Part shown: positions 7,503-13,702 of the stretch, in pieces
How positions within the stretch are numbered: position 1 is the stretch's first letter
Layout: every line of letters begins with the position of its first letter
From: SZUA-426 sp041666155
GTDB lineage: Bacteria; Spirochaetota; Spirochaetia; Treponematales; Breznakiellaceae
Length of the DNA stretch: 16,503 nt
Reading direction: 5' to 3'
Assembly (NCBI GenBank): GCA_041666155.1
Contig: JBAYHM010000070.1
Location: 1-16,503, forward strand
Notes under the pieces: generated by a model
Databases searched by the model: none
What the model saw: only the letters and a program-made list of their open reading frames with translations
What the model was told of the DNA's origin: nothing
Program-made: the position numbers and the translations under genes

Positions 7503-8513
7503 CTACCGCGATACTGAGGAATCGGGAAGCATGTTCGCCAAAGCCAATATTTCTCGATATTCGGAAATAGTAGCCGCGCGCACCAGTTTATTGCGTACCG
7601 CCGCGCCTCCGGGAATTCCCTTTGAGTAAGCGCAAAATTGTTTACGCATTTCGCGGCAGGCAAATTCCTCTCCGGCATCGTCGGTGAGCAGTTCCAGTTG
7701 GCGTATCGCCGTCCGCATTCGTTCTACCGACGGGACCGGCTCATAGGACCCACGCAAAAGCAGGTCCTTGGTTTCGGCGAAGATGAATGGATTTCCCATC
7801 GCCCCGCGCGCGAACATAAGACCCGCGCAGAGAGTTTCGCGCAGCATCCGCTCGGCCGCTTCCGGACTGAACAGATCTCCCGAACCGATGACCGGCACCT
7901 GAATGCGCGTAACAAGATCCGCGATATGCGACCAATCGGCTTTGCCCGCGTAGCCCTGCACCCGAGTGCGAGCGTGCAGAGCCACCAGCACAGCCCCCGC
8001 CTCAACGGCGATGCGCGCGCTTTCACAGTAATTTATGGAATTCCCATCCCAGCCGGACCTAATTTTCACGGTTACCGGCACGCCGCCGAGATGCTGGGTC
8101 GACGCGCGGACCATCGCCTCGACGATACGACCAAGCCGAGCGGGATCGCGGGACAAGGCCGCGCCGGCGCCCGTCTTTATCACCTTAGGTACCGGGCAGC
8201 CGCAGTTGAGATCCACGACTTCCGGCCGAAAGGGAGCAAGAAGCGCGGTAGCCTTGGCCATGGTATCGGGATCGGAACCGAAAAGTTGGACCGCATAAAT
8301 CTTTTCGTTGTCCGCGCGACGGATCAAGGCCTCGGTCTTCCTGGAATCGCGGGTTAAAGCTTCGGAGGAGACAAGTTCGGTGCACGTAAAATCCGCACCC
8401 TGCTCTACGCAGACGGAACGAAACGCCCGGTCCGAATAACCGGCGACGGGCGCTAAAAAGATATTACCGGGAAGGGAAACCTTCCCGATTTCTACCGGAC
8501 GATACAAGCTCAC
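7503..8513 (-). CDS. dus: tRNA-dihydrouridine synthase (DusB-like)
   Basis: A 336-residue flavoenzyme that reduces specific uridines in tRNA to dihydrouridine using FMN and NAD(P)H. The TIM-barrel motifs of the Dus family are clear: FLAPVAGYSD near 19-28, the DLNCGCPVPKV motif at 101-111 with catalytic Cys106 (Cys104 is also present), VTVKIRSGW, HARTR for phosphate/FMN contact, VIGSGD, and MFARGAMGNPFIF. The small helical tRNA-binding domain follows at the C-terminus. Closest in style to DusB, but the exact uridine modified cannot be read from sequence. The start is GTG at 8513 with only a poor upstream Shine-Dalgarno match; it lies 19 bases after the tatD stop. Confidence 0.94.
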   Translation of the reverse strand: MSLYRPVEIGKVSLPGNIFLAPVAGYSDRAFRSVCVEQGADFTCTELVSSEALTRDSRKTEALIRRADNEKIYAVQLFGSDPDTMAKATALLAPFRPEVVDLNCGCPVPKVIKTGAGAALSRDPARLGRIVEAMVRASTQHLGGVPVTVKIRSGWDGNSINYCESARIAVEAGAVLVALHARTRVQGYAGKADWSHIADLVTRIQVPVIGSGDLFSPEAAERMLRETLCAGLMFARGAMGNPFIFAETKDLLLRGSYEPVPSVERMRTAIRQLELLTDDAGEEFACREMRKQFCAYSKGIPGGAAVRNKLVRAATISEYREILALANMLPDSSVSR

Positions 8514-8526
8514 GAGCGATCGGCTA

Positions 8527-8542
8527 CCCCGATTAGACGGGG
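8527..8542. other. Small hairpin in the tatD-dus junction
   Basis: A 5-bp inverted repeat CCCCG/CGGGG with a 6-base loop. Read on the minus strand, the TAA stop codon of tatD sits in the loop. There is no following T-run, so it is not a standard terminator. It might affect the dus gene, whose ribosome site is weak, or it may be chance. Confidence 0.3.
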
Positions 8543-9306
8543 AGGTCGAAGAAACGGTTGGAGTTGTCCCAAAGCTGCACGGACATATCCTGTTCGCTCA
8601 TTTGCAGCATTTCCGCCAGGAAACGACCGGTGGTCGGGAGATAAGAGGGCATATTGCGCTTGCCGCGGTAATCGGCTGGCACCATGAAGGGGCTCTCCGA
8701 CTCAATGAGGATGCGATCCACAGGAACCACACTGATGGTTTCGTGGAGGTTGCGCGCGTTACGGTAGGTCAAATTTCCCGCGAACGAGAAGTACAAGTTC
8801 AGTTCAAGCGCGCGTTCGGCATAGGCCGCGTCTTCCGAATAGCAGTGGAGCACGCCACCTCGGGGAGGAAGCCGTTCACGCAGGATGTCCAGCACATCGT
8901 GACCGGCGTCACGGTTATGGATTATGACGGGCAGATCGAGTTTCGCGGCGATCTCAAGTTGGTTGATAAACAGCTCTATCTGCGACTTGCGATCTCCAAA
9001 TTTACGAAAATAGTCTAAGCCGATTTCGCCTATCGCGACGACGCGGGGAAGCTTTGCGCCGTGCTCAACCGTCTGAATCCAATCCTTTCCGGGGTGTTGG
9101 ACTTCGGACGGAGAAACGCCTACGGCATGGTATACGTTCGTCGCGGACTTCAGGTTTTCATATACCTGGGTAAAATCATGGAGACTGTTACAAATAGACA
9201 CTATTCGGGCGACTCCCGCCTGGCGGGCTTCCTGCGTGACGATGAGCTGCTCTATAGGATCATCGTAGATGAGCCCTATGTGGGCGTGAGTATCAAAATA
9301 CTGCAT
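8533..9306 (-). CDS. tatD: TatD-family metal-dependent hydrolase (DNase)
   Basis: A 257-residue TIM-barrel hydrolase of the TatD family, cytoplasmic, whose characterised members are metal-dependent 3'-5' exonucleases. Metal ligands are visible: His7 and His9 in FDTHAHI, Glu94 in AIGEIGLDYF, His130 in VIIHNRDA and His154 in VLHCYSED. The KRNMPSYLP motif typical of the family C-terminus is present (216-224). The last canonical ligand, the Asp of the ETDSP motif, is Glu204 here (IESESPFM), read directly from the DNA. Whether this changes activity is unknown. It is the first gene of the long minus-strand run and lies behind an extended -10 promoter. The Shine-Dalgarno signal before its ATG is weak. 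Confidence 0.92.
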   Translation of the reverse strand: MQYFDTHAHIGLIYDDPIEQLIVTQEARQAGVARIVSICNSLHDFTQVYENLKSATNVYHAVGVSPSEVQHPGKDWIQTVEHGAKLPRVVAIGEIGLDYFRKFGDRKSQIELFINQLEIAAKLDLPVIIHNRDAGHDVLDILRERLPPRGGVLHCYSEDAAYAERALELNLYFSFAGNLTYRNARNLHETISVVPVDRILIESESPFMVPADYRGKRNMPSYLPTTGRFLAEMLQMSEQDMSVQLWDNSNRFFDLPV

Positions 9307-9362
9307 GGTTTAGTCCGAAAAAAATGTGTCGAGATCGGGGGAGTCCAAACTGGATTAGGGTG

Positions 9363-9391
9363 AATATAGCACAGTGAAGGGCAATCGTCAA
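9363..9391 (-). promoter_or_regulatory. Sigma-70 extended -10 promoter for the tatD gene run
   Basis: Minus strand: -35 TTGACG (9391-9386), a 17-base spacer ending in TGC, and -10 TATATT (9368-9363). The TGn gives an extended -10. Transcription would start near 9356 with a leader of about 50 bases before tatD. It lies back to back with the plus-strand promoter. Confidence 0.7.
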
Positions 9392-9453
9392 CGAATATAC
9401 TGCAGGCAAGATGTGATACTACCGTAAATTGAGGTATAGTGATGCTTGTCCAT

Positions 9454-9483
9454 TTGACAGTTGTTGGAACGGTTTGGTATAAT
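9454..9483 (+). promoter_or_regulatory. Consensus sigma-70 promoter for the M23-bactofilin-yaaR-yaaT operon
   Basis: Perfect -35 TTGACA (9454-9459) and perfect -10 TATAAT (9478-9483) with an 18-base spacer ending in TGG, so it also has the extended -10 TGn. Transcription would start near 9490 with a leader of about 38 bases. By sequence this should be a strong constitutive promoter. Confidence 0.85.
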
Positions 9484-9515
9484 TAGGCGAGTAAATATCG
9501 TCCAGCCTATAAAGC

Positions 9516-9521
9516 AAGGAG
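9516..9521 (+). promoter_or_regulatory. Ribosome binding site deciding the GTG start of the M23 peptidase
   Basis: AAGGAG six bases before GTG at 9528. The next in-frame ATG is far downstream (codon 37) and lacks such a site. Confidence 0.75.
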
Positions 9522-9527
9522 CAGACC

Positions 9528-10568
9528 GTGTCATCGGTCCACCAATTTAAAAGAATAGAAAACAGCGTAGTCAAACGCGGCAAAAAAGCCGCGCTCGGCG
9601 CTGCTCGCTCTTTTAGAACTTTAATCGAGCAAGGTATGACGGTCGGTCGCAGACGTTACACCGTTATGCTCGTGCCCCACTCTGAAAAGAAAGTCTACAA
9701 CCTTCACGTTACTCTCTTCTCCATGCTTTTCGTTCTGCTCGTCCTCGGGGCAGTTGTCGGTTCCATGGCTTGGTACGGCGCGACCTATGCGAATACCGCC
9801 GGTGCGTTGGCGGACAAAGACGGTAAACTGAAAGACGCTCAAGCCAGCCTGGACCAACTTCGTGATGAAACCTCAAGACTTTTGAAGGCGGCGCGTGGTT
9901 TTGAATCCGCCTTAGGCGCCACCCTTGGAACGCTGGGATTGGATCGAGCCGTAAAGAACGATTCTCCGAACGCCAATAAGGGTGATTTGTCCTCATTTTT
10001 TGAAATCAAAGAAACCGCGGAAGGGTCCCTGAAAGAAGTAGCTGAAGTCAGAAGGCTTGCCGGCTATCTGTCCAGCGCCGCGGAACCCGTGAAAGAAATT
10101 GGGGATCTCCTCAATTCGCAAAGTTCTCTGCTTACCGACATCCCGAATCTGTGGCCCGTAAAGGGCGGAATCGGTCATATTTCCATGTTCTTCGGCCAAA
10201 ACGAGAACCCGTTCACCGGTCAATGGTACATCCACAAGGGTGTCGATATCTCAACCTACCGTTCGGGCGACCCGGTACTCGCGACGGCGGACGGTCAGGT
10301 GGTCACCGTCGACTACGATATCGGCGGTTTCGGAAACTACATCATCATCAAGCATAAACACGGTTTTTATACCCGTTACGCTCACTTGCAGTCCTTCCGC
10401 GTCCAAAAAGGGCAGAAAGTACAGCAGGGGCAAGCTATTGGATACATTGGAAACACCGGCCTTTCGACCGGCCCGCATATTCATTACGAGGTTCATATCG
10501 GTTCAGACGTAGTTGATCCGATGAAATACCTCAACATCCGCGCCAGTCTTGCCTCGAAGACCCGCTGA
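9528..10568 (+). CDS. Membrane-anchored M23 (LytM-type) peptidoglycan endopeptidase
   Basis: A 346-residue zinc peptidase of family M23, expected to cut peptide cross-links of peptidoglycan in the periplasm. Order: a basic cytoplasmic N-terminus of about 58 residues, one membrane helix (about 61-88), a helical, probably coiled-coil linker (about 94-125 and 160-200), and a LytM domain (about 208-335). Zinc ligands are His236 and Asp240 in HKGVD and His319 in the HIH motif; His286 (YAHL) and His317 complete the active site, so it should be catalytic rather than a degenerate activator. The start is GTG. It is the first gene of an operon whose next gene, 17 bases on, encodes a bactofilin, a pairing known from other bacteria where bactofilins place M23 enzymes during shape formation. 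Confidence 0.93.
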   Translation: MSSVHQFKRIENSVVKRGKKAALGAARSFRTLIEQGMTVGRRRYTVMLVPHSEKKVYNLHVTLFSMLFVLLVLGAVVGSMAWYGATYANTAGALADKDGKLKDAQASLDQLRDETSRLLKAARGFESALGATLGTLGLDRAVKNDSPNANKGDLSSFFEIKETAEGSLKEVAEVRRLAGYLSSAAEPVKEIGDLLNSQSSLLTDIPNLWPVKGGIGHISMFFGQNENPFTGQWYIHKGVDISTYRSGDPVLATADGQVVTVDYDIGGFGNYIIIKHKHGFYTRYAHLQSFRVQKGQKVQQGQAIGYIGNTGLSTGPHIHYEVHIGSDVVDPMKYLNIRASLASKTR

Positions 10569-10585
10569 TCCGGAACAAAGCGCAC

Positions 10586-11032
10586 ATGGCGACCGCGAAA
10601 AAAGACGACCTCTCAATCAACACCATCGTCGGACCGGGAACCGTTTTCCGCGGCGAAATCGAGTCCGCGGGTTTCGTCCGCGTGGACGGCACTGTGCGCG
10701 GTGACGTCGGCGCCCGCGGGCGGGTCGTGATCGGCGAACGGGCCAGAATGGAAAGTGACGTTGTCGGCACGTCGGTTGTCGTCGGTGGAGTGGTCAAAGG
10801 CAACATTTTCGCGAGCGAACGGGTTGTCGTCCTCGCGACGGGACTTGTTATCGGCGACATAATCACTCGACGCATAGCCGCCGACGACGGCGTGTTTATC
10901 CAGGGGCGCATCATCGTCTGCGGTGAAAACGGCGATTACGAAGCCCGCGTATCCGAATATCGGGACGAACGCGGCGTGCGTGAGCGAGCCCTCGGCCACT
11001 CACGTTCCCGGTCGGAACCGGGCAATGGCTAA
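10586..11032 (+). CDS. Bactofilin cytoskeletal protein
   Basis: A 148-residue protein of the bactofilin family, which forms nucleotide-independent filaments on the inner face of the membrane. The central region (about 12-112) shows the short repeated Gly/Val-rich beta turns of the right-handed beta helix (GTVRGDVGARGRVVIGERA, VVVGGVVKGNI, VVVLATGLVIGDI). A short basic/acidic tail follows (about 113-148), rich in Arg. No membrane helix is present. By analogy with Caulobacter, Helicobacter and Leptospira bactofilins, it probably acts in cell shape, here perhaps positioning the upstream M23 peptidase; this is inferred from adjacency. The ATG has only a modest GGA site. The stop overlaps the ATG of yaaR by 8 bases. 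Confidence 0.92.
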   Translation: MATAKKDDLSINTIVGPGTVFRGEIESAGFVRVDGTVRGDVGARGRVVIGERARMESDVVGTSVVVGGVVKGNIFASERVVVLATGLVIGDIITRRIAADDGVFIQGRIIVCGENGDYEARVSEYRDERGVRERALGHSRSRSEPGNG

Positions 11033-11540
11033 AGTAGATTTCCCCGACGGACCTAGCCCTTTTTTCACCCCGGCCGCCTATTCCGGAGTGAAGCGCGACG
11101 ATAAAAAACTAAAAGAACGTTCAAAGGTTTCCCCCTTTTCCCACTTGCTCGATTCAGCGACTACCGAGGCTGAACAGGAAGCGCAAGCCGCCGAAATCGC
11201 GCATTCATTCCCGCCTTCGGAAGAAGCCCTGCGCGTGCTCCTGGACGACCTTCACGAGATTGGCGAAGAGCTACAGGCCAAGCCTTTCCCCGACAACATC
11301 AAGCGGTATAAGAGCGCCGTACGAAACTTCCTTCACTATATTGTGGAAAACGGTTATACTGCCGAAGAGCGCACGAGCGGTACGAATATCCTCAAGCGCA
11401 AGAAATTTACGTTGATACAGGTCGTCGACCGTAAACTGGAGCAACTCGCCGCGGGAATACTCGCCGGCCAGCGTTCACGGCTGGAGATCCTTGCGCGCGT
11501 GGACGAGATAAACGGTTTACTCGTTGACCTGATCCGATAA
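11025..11540 (+). CDS. yaaR: YaaR-family (DUF327) protein
   Basis: A 171-residue soluble helical protein of the YaaR/DUF327 family, whose molecular role is not established. The family hallmark is the C-terminal stretch, about residues 127-171, with KKFTLIQVVDRKLEQLA and the final DEINGLLVDLIR. The first 50 or so residues are low-complexity and probably disordered. An open frame extends back to 10923 within bactofilin, but ATG 11025 is chosen because it overlaps the bactofilin stop (ATGGCTAA) and gives a family-like length. In Bacillus yaaR sits beside holB and yaaT; here yaaT follows after 10 bases and holB is missing from between them. Confidence 0.87.
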   Translation: MAKVDFPDGPSPFFTPAAYSGVKRDDKKLKERSKVSPFSHLLDSATTEAEQEAQAAEIAHSFPPSEEALRVLLDDLHEIGEELQAKPFPDNIKRYKSAVRNFLHYIVENGYTAEERTSGTNILKRKKFTLIQVVDRKLEQLAAGILAGQRSRLEILARVDEINGLLVDLIR

Positions 11541-11550
11541 AGGTGCCCCT

Positions 11551-12558
11551 ATGGATCAACAGTACGATGAGGAATACGTCCCCACCGGAGACGAATACGC
11601 TTTTGACGAATCGATGGATGAAGTCGTCGATGACCAGGATCACTCGGCATCTTCAGCCCCGGTAGGCGGTCTCGTCACTTTACCGAATCCGCTGTACCGC
11701 CTCAGGTTACCGTATTCTCACGAAACTTTTCTTGCCGGATTTGAAGGTAATGAGCTTACGCCGCGTTCACGGGTTGTCGTCACCACCCGGTACGGCCGGG
11801 ACCTTGCGACCATTATCGGCATTGTGAAAAAACCCGGCTACGTTAACCCCGCGGATGTCGCGATGGTGGAACGCGTCGCTACTCCTGAAGACCTTGCCCA
11901 GTCGGATATCGACACTCGGCGTGAAACGGAAGCGTTCAAGGTTTGCCGGGAGAAGATTTCCGCGCATCACTTGGATATGAAGCTAGTCTCGGTTCACTAC
12001 TTGCTGGACGAACCGAAAATACTGTTCTTTTTCACGGCGGAAAACCGTGTCGACTTCCGGGAACTGGTAAAGGACTTGGTCGGCATCTTCAAGACCCGCA
12101 TTGAATTACGCCAAATCGGCGTCCGCGATGAATCTCGCGTCGTGGGGGGCCTCGGCGTTTGCGGACGCGGTTATTGTTGCCACGCGGTCTCCGACAAACT
12201 GAAACCCGTTTCCATCAAAATGGCGAAAGACCAAAATCTGTCGCTCAATTCGATGAAGATATCAGGTCCTTGCGGCCGGCTTCTCTGCTGTCTCTCTTAC
12301 GAACACTCTTTCTACCACGAGGAGCGCCGAACAATGCCTCCCGAAGGCTGCAGGGTGATTCACGGAGGAGTGACGTTCAAAGTCACGGAAGTAAATCCGT
12401 TGGCCGGAAAGATCAAACTCCATGGTGAAGACGGACGCACAGTAGAGCTGCTCAGAAGCCAGTTTGAGCGAACCGACGGCCGATGGAAACTGCGTGATGA
12501 CGCGATAATCGACACGGACATGCCCGCGCAAAACCCGGGGCAAGCGCCCGCAAAGTAA
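11551..12558 (+). CDS. yaaT: YaaT/RicT family protein (PSP1 domain)
   Basis: A 335-residue protein with the PSP1 C-terminal domain. In Bacillus subtilis the homologue RicT works with YmcA and YlbF in the Ric complex, which influences RNase Y mRNA processing, biofilm, competence and sporulation, and which carries iron-sulphur clusters. Conserved cysteines are present: Cys204, Cys209 and Cys210 in GVCGRGYCCHA, and Cys241, Cys246 and Cys247 in GPCGRLLCCLSYE. These are likely cluster ligands. The N-terminal 35 residues are acidic and probably disordered, an addition relative to the core. A Pro/Ala-rich tail ends the protein. The start ATG has AAAGGTG 5 bases upstream that overlaps the yaaR stop. 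It is the last gene of the operon. No YmcA or YlbF homologue is in the window. Confidence 0.93.
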   Translation: MDQQYDEEYVPTGDEYAFDESMDEVVDDQDHSASSAPVGGLVTLPNPLYRLRLPYSHETFLAGFEGNELTPRSRVVVTTRYGRDLATIIGIVKKPGYVNPADVAMVERVATPEDLAQSDIDTRRETEAFKVCREKISAHHLDMKLVSVHYLLDEPKILFFFTAENRVDFRELVKDLVGIFKTRIELRQIGVRDESRVVGGLGVCGRGYCCHAVSDKLKPVSIKMAKDQNLSLNSMKISGPCGRLLCCLSYEHSFYHEERRTMPPEGCRVIHGGVTFKVTEVNPLAGKIKLHGEDGRTVELLRSQFERTDGRWKLRDDAIIDTDMPAQNPGQAPAK

Positions 12559-12568
12559 GCGCGGAAAT

Positions 12569-12602
12569 CAACATACATCGCGGCACGTAGCGATGTATGT
12601 TG
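12569..12602. terminator. Perfect 13-bp inverted repeat between convergent genes, probable bidirectional terminator
   Basis: CAACATACATCGC (12569-12581) and its exact complement GCGATGTATGTTG (12590-12602) flank an 8-base loop. It lies 10 bases after the yaaT stop and 27 bases beyond the end of the dual immunophilin gene, so either transcript would fold it. Neither side has a proper run of T, only TTGATTT on the minus strand, so it is a weak intrinsic terminator or a 3'-end stabilising hairpin. Confidence 0.55.
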
Positions 12603-12629
12603 GGTACGAACCTCGCTTGCGAATTGCCG

Positions 12630-13661
12630 TTACTTGATTTTCAGCAGTTCCATTTCAAACACGAGAAAGGAATTCCCGGGTATGGCGCCGTTACCCGCTC
12701 CGCGCTCGCCGTACGCGAGTTCGGGCGGGATGATCACTAGTCTTTTTTCTCCGACCGCCATATCCAACACCGCTTCTTCCCAACCGGGAATGATGCGTCT
12801 GACGCCCGTCTGAAATTCGATCGCCCCACCGTGGCTGTCGGACGAATCAAAGACTTGACCGCTTAGAAACATACCCTTGTAGCGGACGCTCACCGTATTG
12901 CCCGGAACGGGTTTTGCGCCGGAACCTTTTTTCATCAGTACAGAACGAAGTCCCGACGGACTGACCAGGGCACTTGGCCATTTCGCCGCGATTGAGGCGA
13001 GATCCGCGTCGCGTTTCGCCTTTACGCGTTTTTGAGCCGATGACGAAACATCCTTGAGCAGAGCGTCGAAAGCAGCTTGATCAGTCTTGAACGAACGGAC
13101 AGCGGTACCGTTACGGACTATTGAAATGTTCTCTATCAAATCACCCTGTTTAATCGCCTTCACAACATCCTGGCCTTCAACGACGCGACCGAATACCGTG
13201 TGCTTGCCGTTCAACCAAGGTGTTTCCTTGTGGGTAATGAAAAACTGGCTGCCGTTTGTCCCCGGTCCCGCGTTGGCCATGGAAAGTACGCCCGGTCCGT
13301 CATGGACGAGACTCGGATCAAACTCATCCGAAAATTGATAGCCGGGACCGCCGCTTCCGGTCCCGGTTGGATCTCCGCCCTGGATCATGAAATCAGCAAT
13401 AACCCGATGGAAGGTAAGGTTGTCGTAAAAAGGCTTTCCGCCCGTCGCCGTCAATGTCCCTTCCGCCAAACCGACAAAATTGCAGACGGTAAGCGGCGTC
13501 TTGGCGTATTCCAGACGAACGACGATTTCTCCCCGATTTGTTTTAATGCGGGCAAACAAACCGTCCCCGAAAACGGCATTATTGGGAGCGCCGAATACGG
13601 CAGCAGTGAAGACAAGCATCATGGCTCCGCCGATACCGAAAGTTGCTGAACGATTGAACAC
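12630..13661 (-). CDS. Exported dual immunophilin: cyclophilin-FKBP peptidyl-prolyl isomerase
   Basis: A 343-residue protein fusing two unrelated prolyl isomerase folds, both of which speed cis-trans isomerisation before proline. A signal peptide is visible (about 1-25, hydrophobic core GIGGAMMLVFTAAVFG), so it should act in the periplasm as a folding helper. The cyclophilin domain (about 35-190) keeps the catalytic Arg86, Phe91 and Gln94 in FHRVIADFMIQGGD, GSQFFIT (137-143), Trp149 and His154. A helical linker (about 195-232) follows. The FKBP domain (about 236-343) keeps Tyr261, Phe271-Asp272, Ile290-Ile291 with Trp294, Tyr317 and Phe335. This order, called CFBP, has been reported from Treponema denticola and Flavobacterium. 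The start is GTG with GGAGG 5 bases upstream. It follows the histidine kinase gene by 41 bases in the same direction. Confidence 0.95.
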   Translation of the reverse strand: MFNRSATFGIGGAMMLVFTAAVFGAPNNAVFGDGLFARIKTNRGEIVVRLEYAKTPLTVCNFVGLAEGTLTATGGKPFYDNLTFHRVIADFMIQGGDPTGTGSGGPGYQFSDEFDPSLVHDGPGVLSMANAGPGTNGSQFFITHKETPWLNGKHTVFGRVVEGQDVVKAIKQGDLIENISIVRNGTAVRSFKTDQAAFDALLKDVSSSAQKRVKAKRDADLASIAAKWPSALVSPSGLRSVLMKKGSGAKPVPGNTVSVRYKGMFLSGQVFDSSDSHGGAIEFQTGVRRIIPGWEEAVLDMAVGEKRLVIIPPELAYGERGAGNGAIPGNSFLVFEMELLKIK

Positions 13662-13666
13662 GAGAA

Positions 13667-13671
13667 CCTCC
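13667..13671 (-). promoter_or_regulatory. Ribosome binding site deciding the GTG start of the dual immunophilin
   Basis: GGAGG on the minus strand, 5 bases before GTG at 13661, in the gap behind the histidine kinase gene. It supports the GTG rather than an internal ATG inside the signal peptide. Confidence 0.75.
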
Positions 13672-13702
13672 GAAATTATGTTGAAAAAACAGCGTCGTTA
13701 TT

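Noticed and set aside
7638..8357. 239-codon plus-strand frame opposite the dihydrouridine synthase
   Set aside because: Antisense shadow of a well-supported enzyme gene; its translation shows no family pattern.
9392..9398. Second TATATT box on the minus strand as another tatD promoter
   Set aside because: No -35-like element is found at 16-18 bases upstream, unlike the neighbouring TATATT at 9368-9363.
10923..11024. Longer upstream start for yaaR inside the bactofilin gene
   Set aside because: The extra 34 residues overlap bactofilin in another frame and look unlike the family. The ATG at 11025 overlapping the bactofilin stop is a better start.
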